Shown here piece after piece: positions 8,535 to 16,685 of a DNA stretch of 46,606 nt (position 1 is the first letter of the stretch; each line of letters opens with the position of its first letter). Under the pieces are notes generated by a model. That model ran no database searches. It was not told where the DNA came from and saw only the letters and a program-made list of their open reading frames with translations. A program made the translations under genes and the position numbers. Source of the stretch: Gemmatimonadota bacterium. Lineage in GTDB: Bacteria > Latescibacterota > UBA2968 > GCA-2709665. Location: positions 1 to 46,606 of the forward strand of contig JAPPJY010000008.1 of assembly GCA_028874335.1 (NCBI GenBank). The letters are read 5' to 3'.

Positions 8535-9224
8535 ATGAACGCGCTGGTCCGACGCAGAGGCATCGACGGCGTCGCGGACGTTGACCTTCCTCGCGAGAAA
8601 CTGGAACGGCTCGGCGCCGAAGCATTGAGAAACGAGGAATTGCTGGCGGTGCTGCTGCGGACCGGGTATGAAGGCAAGAACGTGCTGGAGGTCGCCGGGG
8701 AGATCCTGAAACAGCACTCGCCGCAGGCGCTCATGTCGATGGGACTCGCGGAACTGACGGCAATCAAGGGAATTGGCCGCGCAAAGGCCGCGGGCCTTGT
8801 CTCCGGGTTCGAGCTGTCAAGGCGGGCGTTGAACCAGGGGATGGGCATCGAGCCGTCCATAACGAAACCGGCCGACGCGGTCGGGCTGCTGTCGGAATTC
8901 AAGGACCGGAGAAGAGAACATTTCGTGGCCGTCTTCCTGAATGCCCGGAACCAGGTCATCTGCAGAGAGGAGGTGTCTGTGGGATCGCTGAACGCGTCGC
9001 TGGTTCATCCTCGCGAGGTGTTTTTCCCCGCCGTAGGCTCGTCCGCGGCCAGCGTCATCCTCGCGCACAACCACCCTTCCGGCGACGTGACGCCCAGCCG
9101 GGAGGACATTGAACTGACCCGGCGGATGGTGCAGGCCGGTGAAATCATGGGGATCGAAGTACTGGACCACATCATTCTGGGGGCGGAGCGTTTTCTGAGC
9201 ATGAAGGAAGCGGACCTGTTCTGA
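8535..9224 (+). CDS. radC: RadC-family JAB/MPN domain protein
   Basis: A 229-residue protein, close to the usual RadC length. The N-terminal helix-hairpin-helix is seen in 'AEALRNEELLAVLLRTG' and 'LTAIKGIGRAKAAGL'; the C-terminal JAMM metalloprotease-like domain has HNHPSGDVTPS followed by the Asp of 'REDIELT'. RadC was once linked to DNA repair but its role is unsettled; the JAMM site suggests a zinc hydrolase. ATG 8535 is chosen for the upstream AAGGA (10-nt gap); an in-frame ATG at 8502 without a ribosome site is the alternative. It is transcribed alone. Confidence 0.93.
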   Translation: MNALVRRRGIDGVADVDLPREKLERLGAEALRNEELLAVLLRTGYEGKNVLEVAGEILKQHSPQALMSMGLAELTAIKGIGRAKAAGLVSGFELSRRALNQGMGIEPSITKPADAVGLLSEFKDRRREHFVAVFLNARNQVICREEVSVGSLNASLVHPREVFFPAVGSSAASVILAHNHPSGDVTPSREDIELTRRMVQAGEIMGIEVLDHIILGAERFLSMKEADLF

Positions 9225-9442
9225 ATAGACCAAAGGGAAAGCGCATCGCGGCTTGGGCGCGATGCGCCCGTTCTCCAGGTGACGACAACGGAAGCGCATC
9301 GGTCCGTTCCGGCAGGACGGCCTTGAATCCTGTTTCACGAGACGGTCGGACATGCGTTATATTGTGGACATCGGTACTTAGCCTCAAAGAGCCTGAATGC
9401 GGGTAGAGGGTAGACCAAAAGCGGGGAGACGGTAAGAGAAAT

Positions 9443-9558
9443 GCGGGGAGACGGGAGACGGTAGAAGAAATACTTGCCCGCATTTTTTGTTCCTTCTTGC
9501 CTCCGGCACGAGAAGAATCCTCACAAGGCGGGCAATCTCTACCGTCTAACGTCTCCCC
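9443..9558. repeat. Imperfect inverted-repeat element
   Basis: The left arm GGGGAGACG-GGAGACGGTAGA (9445-9465) is answered by the right arm TCTACCGTCTAACGTCTCCC (9538-9557), and inside them TGCCCGC (9475-9481) pairs with GCGGGCA (9528-9534). A partial direct copy of the left arm lies just before it (9421-9442). The whole could fold into a long hairpin between radC and the next gene. It looks like a dispersed REP/MITE-type element. Confidence 0.7.
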
Positions 9559-9602
9559 TCTCACCGGGTGGTGGGCCGGGGGGTGAGTTGTGGAGGTGTG
9601 TT

Positions 9603-10388
9603 TTGGCCGTGATCACGTTGACAACGGATTTCGGGCTCCGAGACGGGTACGTGGCCGCGATGAAAGGCGCGATACTCTCAATCGCCCCGGATGTCTCGCT
9701 CGTGGATGTTTCCCATCAGGTCCCCCCGCAGGACGTGGCCTCCGGGGCTTATCTCCTGGGCGGCGCGTACCGCTATTTTCCGACGGGTTCGATCCATCTC
9801 GCGGTTGTGGATCCGGGCGTGGGAAGCGCCCGCCGTGCAATCCTGGTGGAAACGCCGGAGTACCGGTTTGTCGGTCCGGACAACGGATTGTTCAGCGCGG
9901 TGCTCCAGCGGGAACCAACCTGGAATGCCGTTGAGATACGCAATGCGGCGTATTTCAGGTCAGAGGTGAGCCCAACCTTTCACGGCCGGGATATCTTCGG
10001 CCCGGTCGCGGCCCATCTGTGCAACGGCGTCCCTCCGGCTGAATTGGGGCCACAAATCGTCAATCCGGTCCGCCTCATTCTTTGGACGGTTCAGGAACGG
10101 GACAACGCTGTTGTCGGGTGGATCGTTCACGTGGATCGTTTCGGGAATGCGATCAGCAATCTTGAAAAACGCCGCGTGGGGTACGAAGGTGTCCGCGTAC
10201 GTGCAGGAGAATTCGTGTATGACCGGATCTGCCGCACGTATGCCGACGTTCCGGAGGGGAGGTCACTGGCACTGTACGGAAGCGAAAATACACTGGAGAT
10301 TGCAATAAACGGAGGGAATGCTGCGCGGAATCTGGGGTTGAAACGGGGTGATCGGATAACCGTGGATTTCGGACCGGAGTACGCGTAA
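9603..10388 (+). CDS. SAM hydroxide adenosyltransferase family protein (DUF62)
   Basis: About 261 residues. The N-terminus ITLTTDFGLRDGYVAAMKG is the family hallmark; the D of TDFG and the motifs 'HLAVVDPGVGS', 'FVGPDNGLFS' and 'FHGRDIFGPVAAHL' line the SAM pocket and nucleophile-activating Asp-Arg-His. 'HVDRFGNAISN' and 'ALYGSENTLEIAINGGNAA' mark the C-terminal barrel. Family members convert S-adenosylmethionine and water to adenosine and methionine (related to fluorinases and chlorinases). TTG 9603 is favoured since GGAGG lies 6 nt upstream; GTG 9609 is the alternative. The open frame extends further upstream into the inverted-repeat element, which is not protein-like. Confidence 0.92.
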   Translation: MAVITLTTDFGLRDGYVAAMKGAILSIAPDVSLVDVSHQVPPQDVASGAYLLGGAYRYFPTGSIHLAVVDPGVGSARRAILVETPEYRFVGPDNGLFSAVLQREPTWNAVEIRNAAYFRSEVSPTFHGRDIFGPVAAHLCNGVPPAELGPQIVNPVRLILWTVQERDNAVVGWIVHVDRFGNAISNLEKRRVGYEGVRVRAGEFVYDRICRTYADVPEGRSLALYGSENTLEIAINGGNAARNLGLKRGDRITVDFGPEYA

Positions 10389-10401
10389 TCGCGCGGGCAT
10401 C

Positions 10402-11094
10402 TCAGGGCAGCAGTTCCAGCAGGTCCTTCAGGCGGTTCAGTTCGTGGTCCGGGCGTTCTTCGGGGGTTCGAGGGCGCTGGTTTTTCTGTCTTCCGAAACA
10501 CAGACGCGCCGTGCGCATGCCCAGGCGTTTCGACGCGGCGATTTCCGAGTTCAACTTGTCCCCCACCGACAGGATGCGGCCGGGCGAGAGTTTGAAATAC
10601 CGGGCCGCCCGCTGAAGCGCCTCGTCTTTTTCGGGGGCCGTACGGTCGTCGTGGAAGATGAGCGTGCCTGATTCCTCGCTGAAATGGCCGCGAAGACCCA
10701 GGAGGTCCACCTTCCGTCGCTGCCTCTCCGGCCGGCCGGTGGTCACGAGGCACAACCGGTATTGCCGAGCCGAAAGTTCGTCGAGCGTTGAGAGCGCGTC
10801 CGGAAAGGGCGCGATGTCTTCCACCTGGTCCCGATTGTACGCCGAAAGCGCGCTTTCCACCACGTCCGCCGGCAGTTCGTGGCGGTGGGCGATTTCCCTG
10901 ATGGAATCGGCGGAACTCAATTGGCCGGCGAGTTCCGCCTGCAGGCGTCGCAGTGCCCGCACGTCTGAACCGGGTATGGCCGCGGCAAGCGTTTCAGCCG
11001 CACGGCGGCGCGCCGGTTCGGTCAACTGCCCGGTGCAGTCGAACAGCGTGTCGTCCAGGTCGAAGATGACGGCCTCAATCCCGCGACGCGCCAT
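10402..11094 (-). CDS. HAD-superfamily hydrolase
   Basis: A 230-residue HAD phosphatase-like protein. Motif I is VIFDLDDTLFD (nucleophile D12, acid D14), motif II is LVTTG, the motif III region is RQRRKVDLL, and motif IV is ILSVGDKLNSEI. The ATG at 11094 lies inside the end of the upstream HAD-YvcK gene (20-nt overlap), so the two are translationally coupled. The segments 'VEDIAPFPDALSTLDELS' and 'LVTTGRPERQRRKVDLL' are clearly paralogous to 'VEDVRLFPGAVQTLKEL' and 'LVTFGRALRQKNKIDLL' of the fused HAD domain next door, indicating duplication within this locus. The substrate is unknown, probably a small phosphorylated metabolite. Confidence 0.88.
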   Translation of the reverse strand: MARRGIEAVIFDLDDTLFDCTGQLTEPARRRAAETLAAAIPGSDVRALRRLQAELAGQLSSADSIREIAHRHELPADVVESALSAYNRDQVEDIAPFPDALSTLDELSARQYRLCLVTTGRPERQRRKVDLLGLRGHFSEESGTLIFHDDRTAPEKDEALQRAARYFKLSPGRILSVGDKLNSEIAASKRLGMRTARLCFGRQKNQRPRTPEERPDHELNRLKDLLELLP

Positions 11095-13051
11095 TGTCCA
11101 TTTCCCCGTAGTCAGGCACCACCAGCCCACAGTAGATGCGGCAAACGGCGTCGGCCACCTTGTCGGGGTTGTGGCTGATGAAGTCGCCGGCGCTGCGACT
11201 CTTCACCTCGGACGTGTAGTCCTCAAGAAGATCCGTAACCGTGCAGTTCACAAGACGACGGATCGCTTCCTGGTCGCACAACACGGGTTCCTTTCCGTCC
11301 CGATGGTAGGCATTCAGCACCTGCCGCCACTTCAGGCCGCCCGGCCTTTGGAATGCTTCCGGATCCTGCACAAGCATTTGATCCAGAAAGCGGCTTTCCC
11401 TTTCAGGGAAGTGCCTCAGGATGGCGCGCAGGTGATCCGAAGCGCCAAATCCGTCCGTCTGGCCAGGCTGGGTCACGATGTTGCAGATATAGAAGACCTT
11501 TCCGTGGTTGCGGGCGGACAGCGTTCGCCGGATGTCCGGAACGAGCAGATTCGTGATGACGCTCGTGAAGAGGCTACCCGGGCCGAGGACCACAATATCC
11601 GCGTCCGCGATGGCCTGCACGGCGCCGCGCGGCGCGCGGGCTTCGTTCCTGGCAGGGCGGAAAGCGCTGCCGGGTCTGGCGTAAACCTCGACCTGACCCG
11701 TTTTTGAATCGTCTTCCCTATATAGCGCGCCGTCCGACTGTTCCAACTCCCTGAGGATGTCGCCGTTGGCGACGAGGTACGCGTACTTTAACGGTGATTT
11801 CCCGGTTTTGCGTACCATCCACTCTGTGTACCGCTGTTCGCCGTTTTCGAGTTCGGCGCATATGTCCACGTTCTGGTTGGTGGCGGGAAAGACCTCGCCG
11901 CGTATGCGCAGCATATCGCCGGCTGTCTGGATGGCCTTCTGAAAATCACCGAGTTGCTGGGTCAGCGCGGCGATCAGGAAGTTGCCGATATTGTCGTTCC
12001 GGAAGATCCCGGCTTCCCGTTCGCTGTTCGGAAACCGGTGCTGAAACACCCGGATCAGCCCGGAGGAGACCCGACGTCGGTCGGCGAGCGCGGTCAACGC
12101 GTTGCGGATGTCCCCGGGCGGCTGTACACCCAGATTCCAGCGGATGCGTCCCGAGGAGGCCCCGGTGTCCGTAACCGCCACGACGGCGGCGGGGCTGTCG
12201 GTATAGGTCTGGATCCCCCGCAAAACGATTGGGAGACCGGTGCCGCCGCCCAGGGCGGCCACTTTCAGCCGGCGCCGGTCCTTGTCCATGCGGGCCAGAT
12301 GGATCAGGGTGGACAGCTGCGGGAGGAGGCGGATCTGATGGGTTGGGCGGTCGCCCTCGCCGGGCTCTTCCTCTGCGTATCTCCCGCGCCGCATCCAGAC
12401 CGTCGTGCAACCCAGGCGGTTGCCCGCCCGAATCTCATCCTGGGCCCGGTCGCCCACACAGACAACCTCCTCCGGCGAGAGTTTGTGGGCCTTGATGAGT
12501 TCGGCAAACCAGTAGTCGTGAGAAGGCGGGCCTTCGTTGACGATCGTGTGGAAATACGGCGCGATGTTCAGAAGGTCAATCTTGTTTTTTTGCCGAAGCG
12601 CCCTTCCGAATGTCACAAGGAAGAGCAGACATCCCGCGTCGCGAAGCTCCTTCAGGGTCTGGACCGCGCCCGGAAAGAGCCTGACGTCTTCAACGGCCTC
12701 GCTGTTGTAGACGTATTCGAGCTCGGCAACAAAGGCTTCGATGGTATCGGCGTCTTCCAGGCTTCGATGACTGGGGCGCTGGGTGTTGATATAGTCGGCG
12801 AGGCGGTCGGGCTTGTCGCGCTGGAGGGCTTTCGCGATGTCGTAAAAGGCGAAATAATACGGAGACGAAGAATAATAGGGGCCGTGCCGCAGTTCCAGGT
12901 CGTTGATCCGGCTGAGCGCGTAGGATTCCGAGGCAAAGAACCCGTGGACGTACAGATGCCGCGCGACCCGTTTACGTGCGGCCTGAACCAGCGGATCCAG
13001 ATCGAAGAGCGTTCCGTCCAGATCGAAGATGATCGCGCGGGTATTTTTCAT
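11075..13051 (-). CDS. HAD hydrolase - YvcK/CofD-like fusion protein
   Basis: A 658-residue two-domain protein. Residues 1-255 form a HAD domain (IIFDLDGTLFD with D10/D12; LVTFG at 145-149; VVCVGDRAQDEI with D201). Residues 262-650 form a YvcK-type domain opening with KVAALGGGTGLP (268-272) and containing 'VTDTGASSGRIRWNLGVQPPGD', 'RNDNIGNF' and 'VVLGPGSLFTSVITNLL'. YvcK binds UDP-GlcNAc and is needed for gluconeogenic growth and cell-wall integrity in Bacillus; CofD is the related F420 enzyme. ATG 13051 is used because the in-frame extension upstream is MITE sequence. It is unusual for YvcK to carry an N-terminal HAD phosphatase. It is followed by an overlapping paralogous HAD gene and diverges from comF. 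Confidence 0.88.
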   Translation of the reverse strand: MKNTRAIIFDLDGTLFDLDPLVQAARKRVARHLYVHGFFASESYALSRINDLELRHGPYYSSSPYYFAFYDIAKALQRDKPDRLADYINTQRPSHRSLEDADTIEAFVAELEYVYNSEAVEDVRLFPGAVQTLKELRDAGCLLFLVTFGRALRQKNKIDLLNIAPYFHTIVNEGPPSHDYWFAELIKAHKLSPEEVVCVGDRAQDEIRAGNRLGCTTVWMRRGRYAEEEPGEGDRPTHQIRLLPQLSTLIHLARMDKDRRRLKVAALGGGTGLPIVLRGIQTYTDSPAAVVAVTDTGASSGRIRWNLGVQPPGDIRNALTALADRRRVSSGLIRVFQHRFPNSEREAGIFRNDNIGNFLIAALTQQLGDFQKAIQTAGDMLRIRGEVFPATNQNVDICAELENGEQRYTEWMVRKTGKSPLKYAYLVANGDILRELEQSDGALYREDDSKTGQVEVYARPGSAFRPARNEARAPRGAVQAIADADIVVLGPGSLFTSVITNLLVPDIRRTLSARNHGKVFYICNIVTQPGQTDGFGASDHLRAILRHFPERESRFLDQMLVQDPEAFQRPGGLKWRQVLNAYHRDGKEPVLCDQEAIRRLVNCTVTDLLEDYTSEVKSRSAGDFISHNPDKVADAVCRIYCGLVVPDYGEMDNGASRD

Positions 13052-13097
13052 GGATGACGTCTGGGAACAGGTTACTATCGGAGGCGCGGCGGGCAGA

Positions 13098-13263
13098 TAG
13101 CAGTCCGTTGATAAAGTCGCTCTGCAGGCGAGGCCGAGCCATTGTGGCCGAAGACAAGGCGCGCGACCGAGTCCCATCCGTCGATTCGGCGAGGGAGCGC
13201 AACGCAGTATTTCGACCGCAAGGGCCGGCCGCAGCCCGGATGGACTTTTTCAACGGGCTGTTA
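13098..13263 (+). mobile_element. MITE-like element, copy 1
   Basis: A 160-bp unit (13101-13260) bounded by imperfect terminal inverted repeats (CAGTCCGTTGATAAAGTC at the left; reverse complement of the right end CAGCCCGTTGAAAAAGTC). It is flanked one base outside each end by TA, as expected for TA-target duplication by an IS630/Tc1-mariner type transposase. It is about 90% identical to copy 2 at 19345-19496, with a 14-base insertion near position 13131. It encodes nothing and lies in the divergent interval between the HAD-YvcK gene and comF. Confidence 0.8.
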
Positions 13264-13344
13264 GGGAGAGACGGAGCCAACTCGATCAATACCGGCAATG
13301 CAGGCACACGCGGCAGATCGCGTTGAGAGGGAGAATGTATCGCC

Positions 13345-14178
13345 ATGAAGCTGCTTTTGCAAGCCATTTCTCGCTATTTCAACGGCATGGACGTGAACCG
13401 GGACGCTTTCGTACATCTCCTTCAATCCGAAAGCGAATCCGTTAAGGCCTTCGTATACCCTCCGCACTGTCTGCTATGCAGAACGCCGCTGGACGAATCA
13501 GAGGGGCTTTGCCCGGGGTGCTGGGAATCCCTGGGCATTATCAGCGGTCCGCGGTGCGGCCGCTGCGGGTGTCCCGGGCTTTCCCGACCCTGTACGAATT
13601 GCGCCGACAAGGATTACGTCTTCTCCCGGTTGTTTGCGCTCACGGCGTTCAGCCGTGCGGTGCAGCGCATGGTCCACATGATGAAATACCAGGGTCAGAC
13701 CGCTGCCTGCCAGAGCCTTGGCCGGGCGTTGGGTCGGATGTTGGAAGGGGAATCCCTGGCGGAACCCCGGCCCGTGGTGGTGCCGGTGCCGCTTCACGGA
13801 AGCAGGTTGCGGGAACGCGGCTACAACCAGAGCGCATTGATTGCGCGGTCCCTGGCGCGGGAGCTGGAACTGTCCGTTGAGGACCGCGCGCTGAGGCGGG
13901 TACGCGCCACCGAAACACAGACGAATCTGGACTCCGCAAAGCGCGGCGCAAACATGCAGGGCGCCTTTGTCGTGCGCCAAAGGGACCTGGTCAGCCAACG
14001 CCGGGTCCTGCTGGTGGACGACGTGGTCACCACCGGCGCCACGGCCAATGCCTGCGCCGCGGCGCTGCTGGAGGCAAGCGCGTCCGAAGTCGACGTCGCG
14101 GCCGTTGCGTGTCCCTATTTCGACGCCGAAGAACCCGATGACAAGGTGGTCGCCGCGGGCAATGATCTTTTTATCTAA
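13345..14178 (+). CDS. ComF-family phosphoribosyltransferase-like protein
   Basis: A 277-residue ComF protein. The N-terminal zinc region has paired cysteines ('PPHCLLC', 'GLCPGC', 'RCGRCGCPG', 'CTNC'), and the C-terminal phosphoribosyltransferase fold carries 'VVPVPLHGSRLRERGYNQS' and the PRPP loop VLLVDDVVTTGAT. ComF is required late in natural transformation in several bacteria, acting with the helicase ComFA and PriA; here no other competence gene is adjacent. The start is uncertain: the first ~35 residues are less typical, and GAGGGAG lies about 11 nt upstream of ATG 13345. It leads into the glycolytic block but is separated from it by a strong promoter. Confidence 0.88.
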   Translation: MKLLLQAISRYFNGMDVNRDAFVHLLQSESESVKAFVYPPHCLLCRTPLDESEGLCPGCWESLGIISGPRCGRCGCPGLSRPCTNCADKDYVFSRLFALTAFSRAVQRMVHMMKYQGQTAACQSLGRALGRMLEGESLAEPRPVVVPVPLHGSRLRERGYNQSALIARSLARELELSVEDRALRRVRATETQTNLDSAKRGANMQGAFVVRQRDLVSQRRVLLVDDVVTTGATANACAAALLEASASEVDVAAVACPYFDAEEPDDKVVAAGNDLFI

Positions 14179-14213
14179 CGCATTGATTCCAAACGCTTTG
14201 AGAAAAAAACAAC

Positions 14214-14242
14214 TTGACACCAGGCAAGGCATGTCGTAAATT
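14214..14242 (+). promoter_or_regulatory. Sigma70-type promoter for the glycolytic block
   Basis: TTGACA (14214-14219), a 17-nt spacer, then TAAATT (14237-14242). It lies directly after comF and ~105 nt upstream of the phosphofructokinase start, leaving a short leader. The perfect -35 and ideal spacing make this the best promoter match in the window's core region. Confidence 0.65.
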
Positions 14243-14346
14243 CACTGGTTCCAAACGAGTAGAATCGCGGACAGGATACCGTGCAAACGGACCTTGTCCG
14301 CGTGACAGGTTATGGGGTTCAACCGGACGGTGTACGGAGCGCTCCA

Positions 14347-15384
14347 ATGGCGTGCAGGCGCGTAGGGATTTTAACGGGCGGCGGCGATTGTCCCGGTCTG
14401 AACGCGGTAATCCGCGCGGTCACTCGGAAGGGGATCGACGCCTACGGATACGATATCGCAGGTGTGATGATGGGCTGGAGGGGGATGCTCGAGGCGGTTT
14501 CGATGCCGCTGGACCTGAATGCGGTCTCCGGTATTCTGCCCAGAGGTGGGACGATCCTGGGCACATCCAGGACCAACCCGTATAACGAGCCGAACGGCGG
14601 CAACATTGTAAAACAGAACATGGTCAGGATGGGGCTGGATTCGCTGATTGCCGTTGGCGGAGACGACACGGTCGGTGTGGCCAGCAGGCTGTACGAAGAC
14701 GGTGTGAACGTCATCGGCGTGCCGAAGACCATCGACAATGACCTGGACGGCACGGACCAGACCTTCGGATTCGATACGGCAATCAATACGGTCACCGACG
14801 CCATCGACAGGCTGCATACCACGGCCGAGTCACACAACCGGGTGATGGTGGTTGAGGTGATGGGGCGTCATGCGGGATGGATCGCCGTGGAGGCGGGCAT
14901 TGCGGGCGGCGCCGATATGGTCCTGATTCCCGAGCAGCCGGTCGACCTGGAAATGGTCTGTACTTCCATCCAGAAACGCCACGACCGGGGCAAGACCTTC
15001 AGTATCGTGGTGGTGGCCGAAGGCGCAAGGCTGTCCGACGAATCCCTGGTACTCCAGTCCGAGGAACGCGATGCTTTCGGTCACGTGCGCCTTGGCGGAA
15101 TTGGCATCGTACTCGGGGAAGAAATAGAAAGACGGACGGGTTTCGAAACCCGGGTGACCGTGCTGGGTCATATCCAGCGCGGGGGAAACCCGACTGCGTT
15201 CGATCGGGTCCTGGGCACCCGCTTCGGCATTGCCGCCATCGATCTCGTCCACACCGGCGATTTCGGAAATATGGTGGCGCTGCGCGGCACCGATATCGTG
15301 TCTGTGCCGCTGAAGGACGCGGTATCCAAGCTGCGTACGGTGGACAAGAACCTGTACGAAATCGCCAGGGTTTTTTTCGGCTGA
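14347..15384 (+). CDS. 6-phosphofructokinase, probably pyrophosphate-dependent
   Basis: A 345-residue PfkA-family enzyme phosphorylating fructose 6-phosphate. Motifs: GILTGGGDCPGLNAVIRAV, GGDDT (104-108), PKTIDNDLDGTD (from 126), MGRHAGWIA and HIQRGGNPTAFDR. D107 and K127 correspond to E. coli PfkA G104 and G124. From studies of the family, Asp plus Lys at these sites marks PPi-using enzymes, while Gly/Gly marks ATP-using ones, so a reversible PPi-PFK is inferred. ATG 14347 is chosen because 'MACRRVGILTGGGD' matches the family start; a GTG at 14281 is in frame. It is followed 113 nt later by gap in the same direction. Confidence 0.93.
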   Translation: MACRRVGILTGGGDCPGLNAVIRAVTRKGIDAYGYDIAGVMMGWRGMLEAVSMPLDLNAVSGILPRGGTILGTSRTNPYNEPNGGNIVKQNMVRMGLDSLIAVGGDDTVGVASRLYEDGVNVIGVPKTIDNDLDGTDQTFGFDTAINTVTDAIDRLHTTAESHNRVMVVEVMGRHAGWIAVEAGIAGGADMVLIPEQPVDLEMVCTSIQKRHDRGKTFSIVVVAEGARLSDESLVLQSEERDAFGHVRLGGIGIVLGEEIERRTGFETRVTVLGHIQRGGNPTAFDRVLGTRFGIAAIDLVHTGDFGNMVALRGTDIVSVPLKDAVSKLRTVDKNLYEIARVFFG

Positions 15385-15497
15385 CCTCGAACTTCCGCGC
15401 GCGCGGATCCGTCAACTGACCGGCAGATCATCATACCTGCTCGAATACCACCGGCGGCAATCGGCCGCCCGGTTTGTGTGACCTGGAGGTAGACACG

Positions 15498-16505
15498 ATG
15501 GCGATCAATGTGGCCATTAACGGATTCGGACGCATCGGCCGGCTCGTGTTCCGTGCGGCGATGCGCAGACCCGGCATCGACGTCGTGGCGGTGAACGATC
15601 TGACCGACGCGGGGACGCTGGGACACCTGCTGAAATACGACTCGACGCACGGGAGATATCCCGGCAATGTTGAAATCAGGGAGAAATCGCTTGACGTGGA
15701 CGGCAGCGAGGTCATCGTACTGGCCGAGCGCGACCCGGTCATGTTGCCATGGCGAACGCTCGGCGTGGACGTGGTCATCGAGTCAACGGGGTTCTTCACG
15801 GACAGGGACAGCGCCGGCAAGCACCTCAAAGCAGGCGCCGGCCGGGTGATTATCTCGGCCCCGGCCAGGGGCGACGTGCCGACTGTGGTGATGGGAATCA
15901 ATCATGAAACGTTGACCGAACAGGACAGGGTCATTTCCAATGCATCCTGCACCACGAACTGCCTGGCCCCGATGGTAAGCGTACTGCATCAGTCATTCGG
16001 CGTAGAGAAGGGATTGATGACGACCATTCACGCCTATACCGGCGACCAGCGCATGATCGACGCGCCGCACACGGACTTGCGCAGGGCGAGGTCCGCGGCC
16101 CTGTCCATGATCCCGACGACAACCGGGGCTGCCAGCGCCGTGGGCAAAGTGATCCCCGAGTTGAACGGGAACCTGGACGGGATGGCCGTGCGGGTCCCAA
16201 CGCCCGACGGCTCCTATACGGATTTCGTTGCGACGCTCAGGAACCCGGCGACCGCGGAGTCTGTCAACGAAGCGTTCAGGGCGGCTTCCGAGGGTCGGCT
16301 GAACGGCATTCTGGAGTTTTCGGACGAACCCCTGGTCTCGGCGGACATCATCGGCAATCCCCATTCCTGCGTTTTCGATTCGGAAATGACAACGGTCATG
16401 GGCGGGAATATGGTAAAGGTGTGCGGCTGGTACGATAACGAATGGGGGTATTCCTGCCGGTGCGTGGACCTCGTGGAGTCGCTGGGTACACGCTGGGTGG
16501 ACTGA
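15498..16505 (+). CDS. gap: Glyceraldehyde-3-phosphate dehydrogenase
   Basis: A 335-residue type I GAPDH. The Rossmann start is AINGFGRIGRLVFRA, the NAD-selecting acid is in 'VAVNDLTD', the catalytic C151 lies in NASCTTNC, and the partner His is in 'TTIHAYTGDQ'. The C-terminal 'WYDNEWGYSCRCVDL' is intact. It oxidises glyceraldehyde 3-phosphate to 1,3-bisphosphoglycerate with NAD. GGAGG sits 8 nt upstream of ATG 15498. It is followed by pgk and tpiA, the classic gap-pgk-tpi order. Confidence 0.97.
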   Translation: MAINVAINGFGRIGRLVFRAAMRRPGIDVVAVNDLTDAGTLGHLLKYDSTHGRYPGNVEIREKSLDVDGSEVIVLAERDPVMLPWRTLGVDVVIESTGFFTDRDSAGKHLKAGAGRVIISAPARGDVPTVVMGINHETLTEQDRVISNASCTTNCLAPMVSVLHQSFGVEKGLMTTIHAYTGDQRMIDAPHTDLRRARSAALSMIPTTTGAASAVGKVIPELNGNLDGMAVRVPTPDGSYTDFVATLRNPATAESVNEAFRAASEGRLNGILEFSDEPLVSADIIGNPHSCVFDSEMTTVMGGNMVKVCGWYDNEWGYSCRCVDLVESLGTRWVD

Positions 16506-16617
16506 TAACCTCGGGAACAACCCGGCCGGCCGGAGTGCTGTCCAGCGCACCCGGGAGTTGACCAGATACGGATTCAGGAAGACCGCTTTCGGACAAACGT
16601 ACCGAAAGCTCGCAAGC

Positions 16618-16658
16618 GGGAGCCGGACCCCGCGGGATGCCCGCGCGGGACGGCTCCC
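16618..16658 (+). promoter_or_regulatory. Hairpin in the gap-pgk leader
   Basis: GGGAGCCG and CGGCTCCC form an 8-bp stem enclosing further GC pairs (CCCGCG/CGCGGG). It ends 27 nt upstream of the presumed pgk start. There is no U-run, so it is more likely an mRNA processing, stability or attenuation element than a terminator. Its position next to an unusual start codon is notable. Confidence 0.5.
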
Positions 16659-16685
16659 TGTCTTATAACCGACAGGATAGATACC

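Noticed and set aside
13052..13177. N-terminal 42-residue extension of the HAD-YvcK frame
   Set aside because: It is translated from MITE sequence and spacer; family homology starts at the ATG at 13051.
16618..16658. Hairpin upstream of pgk as a rho-independent terminator
   Set aside because: No U-run follows it and pgk starts 28 nt later in the same operon; kept as a possible regulatory hairpin.
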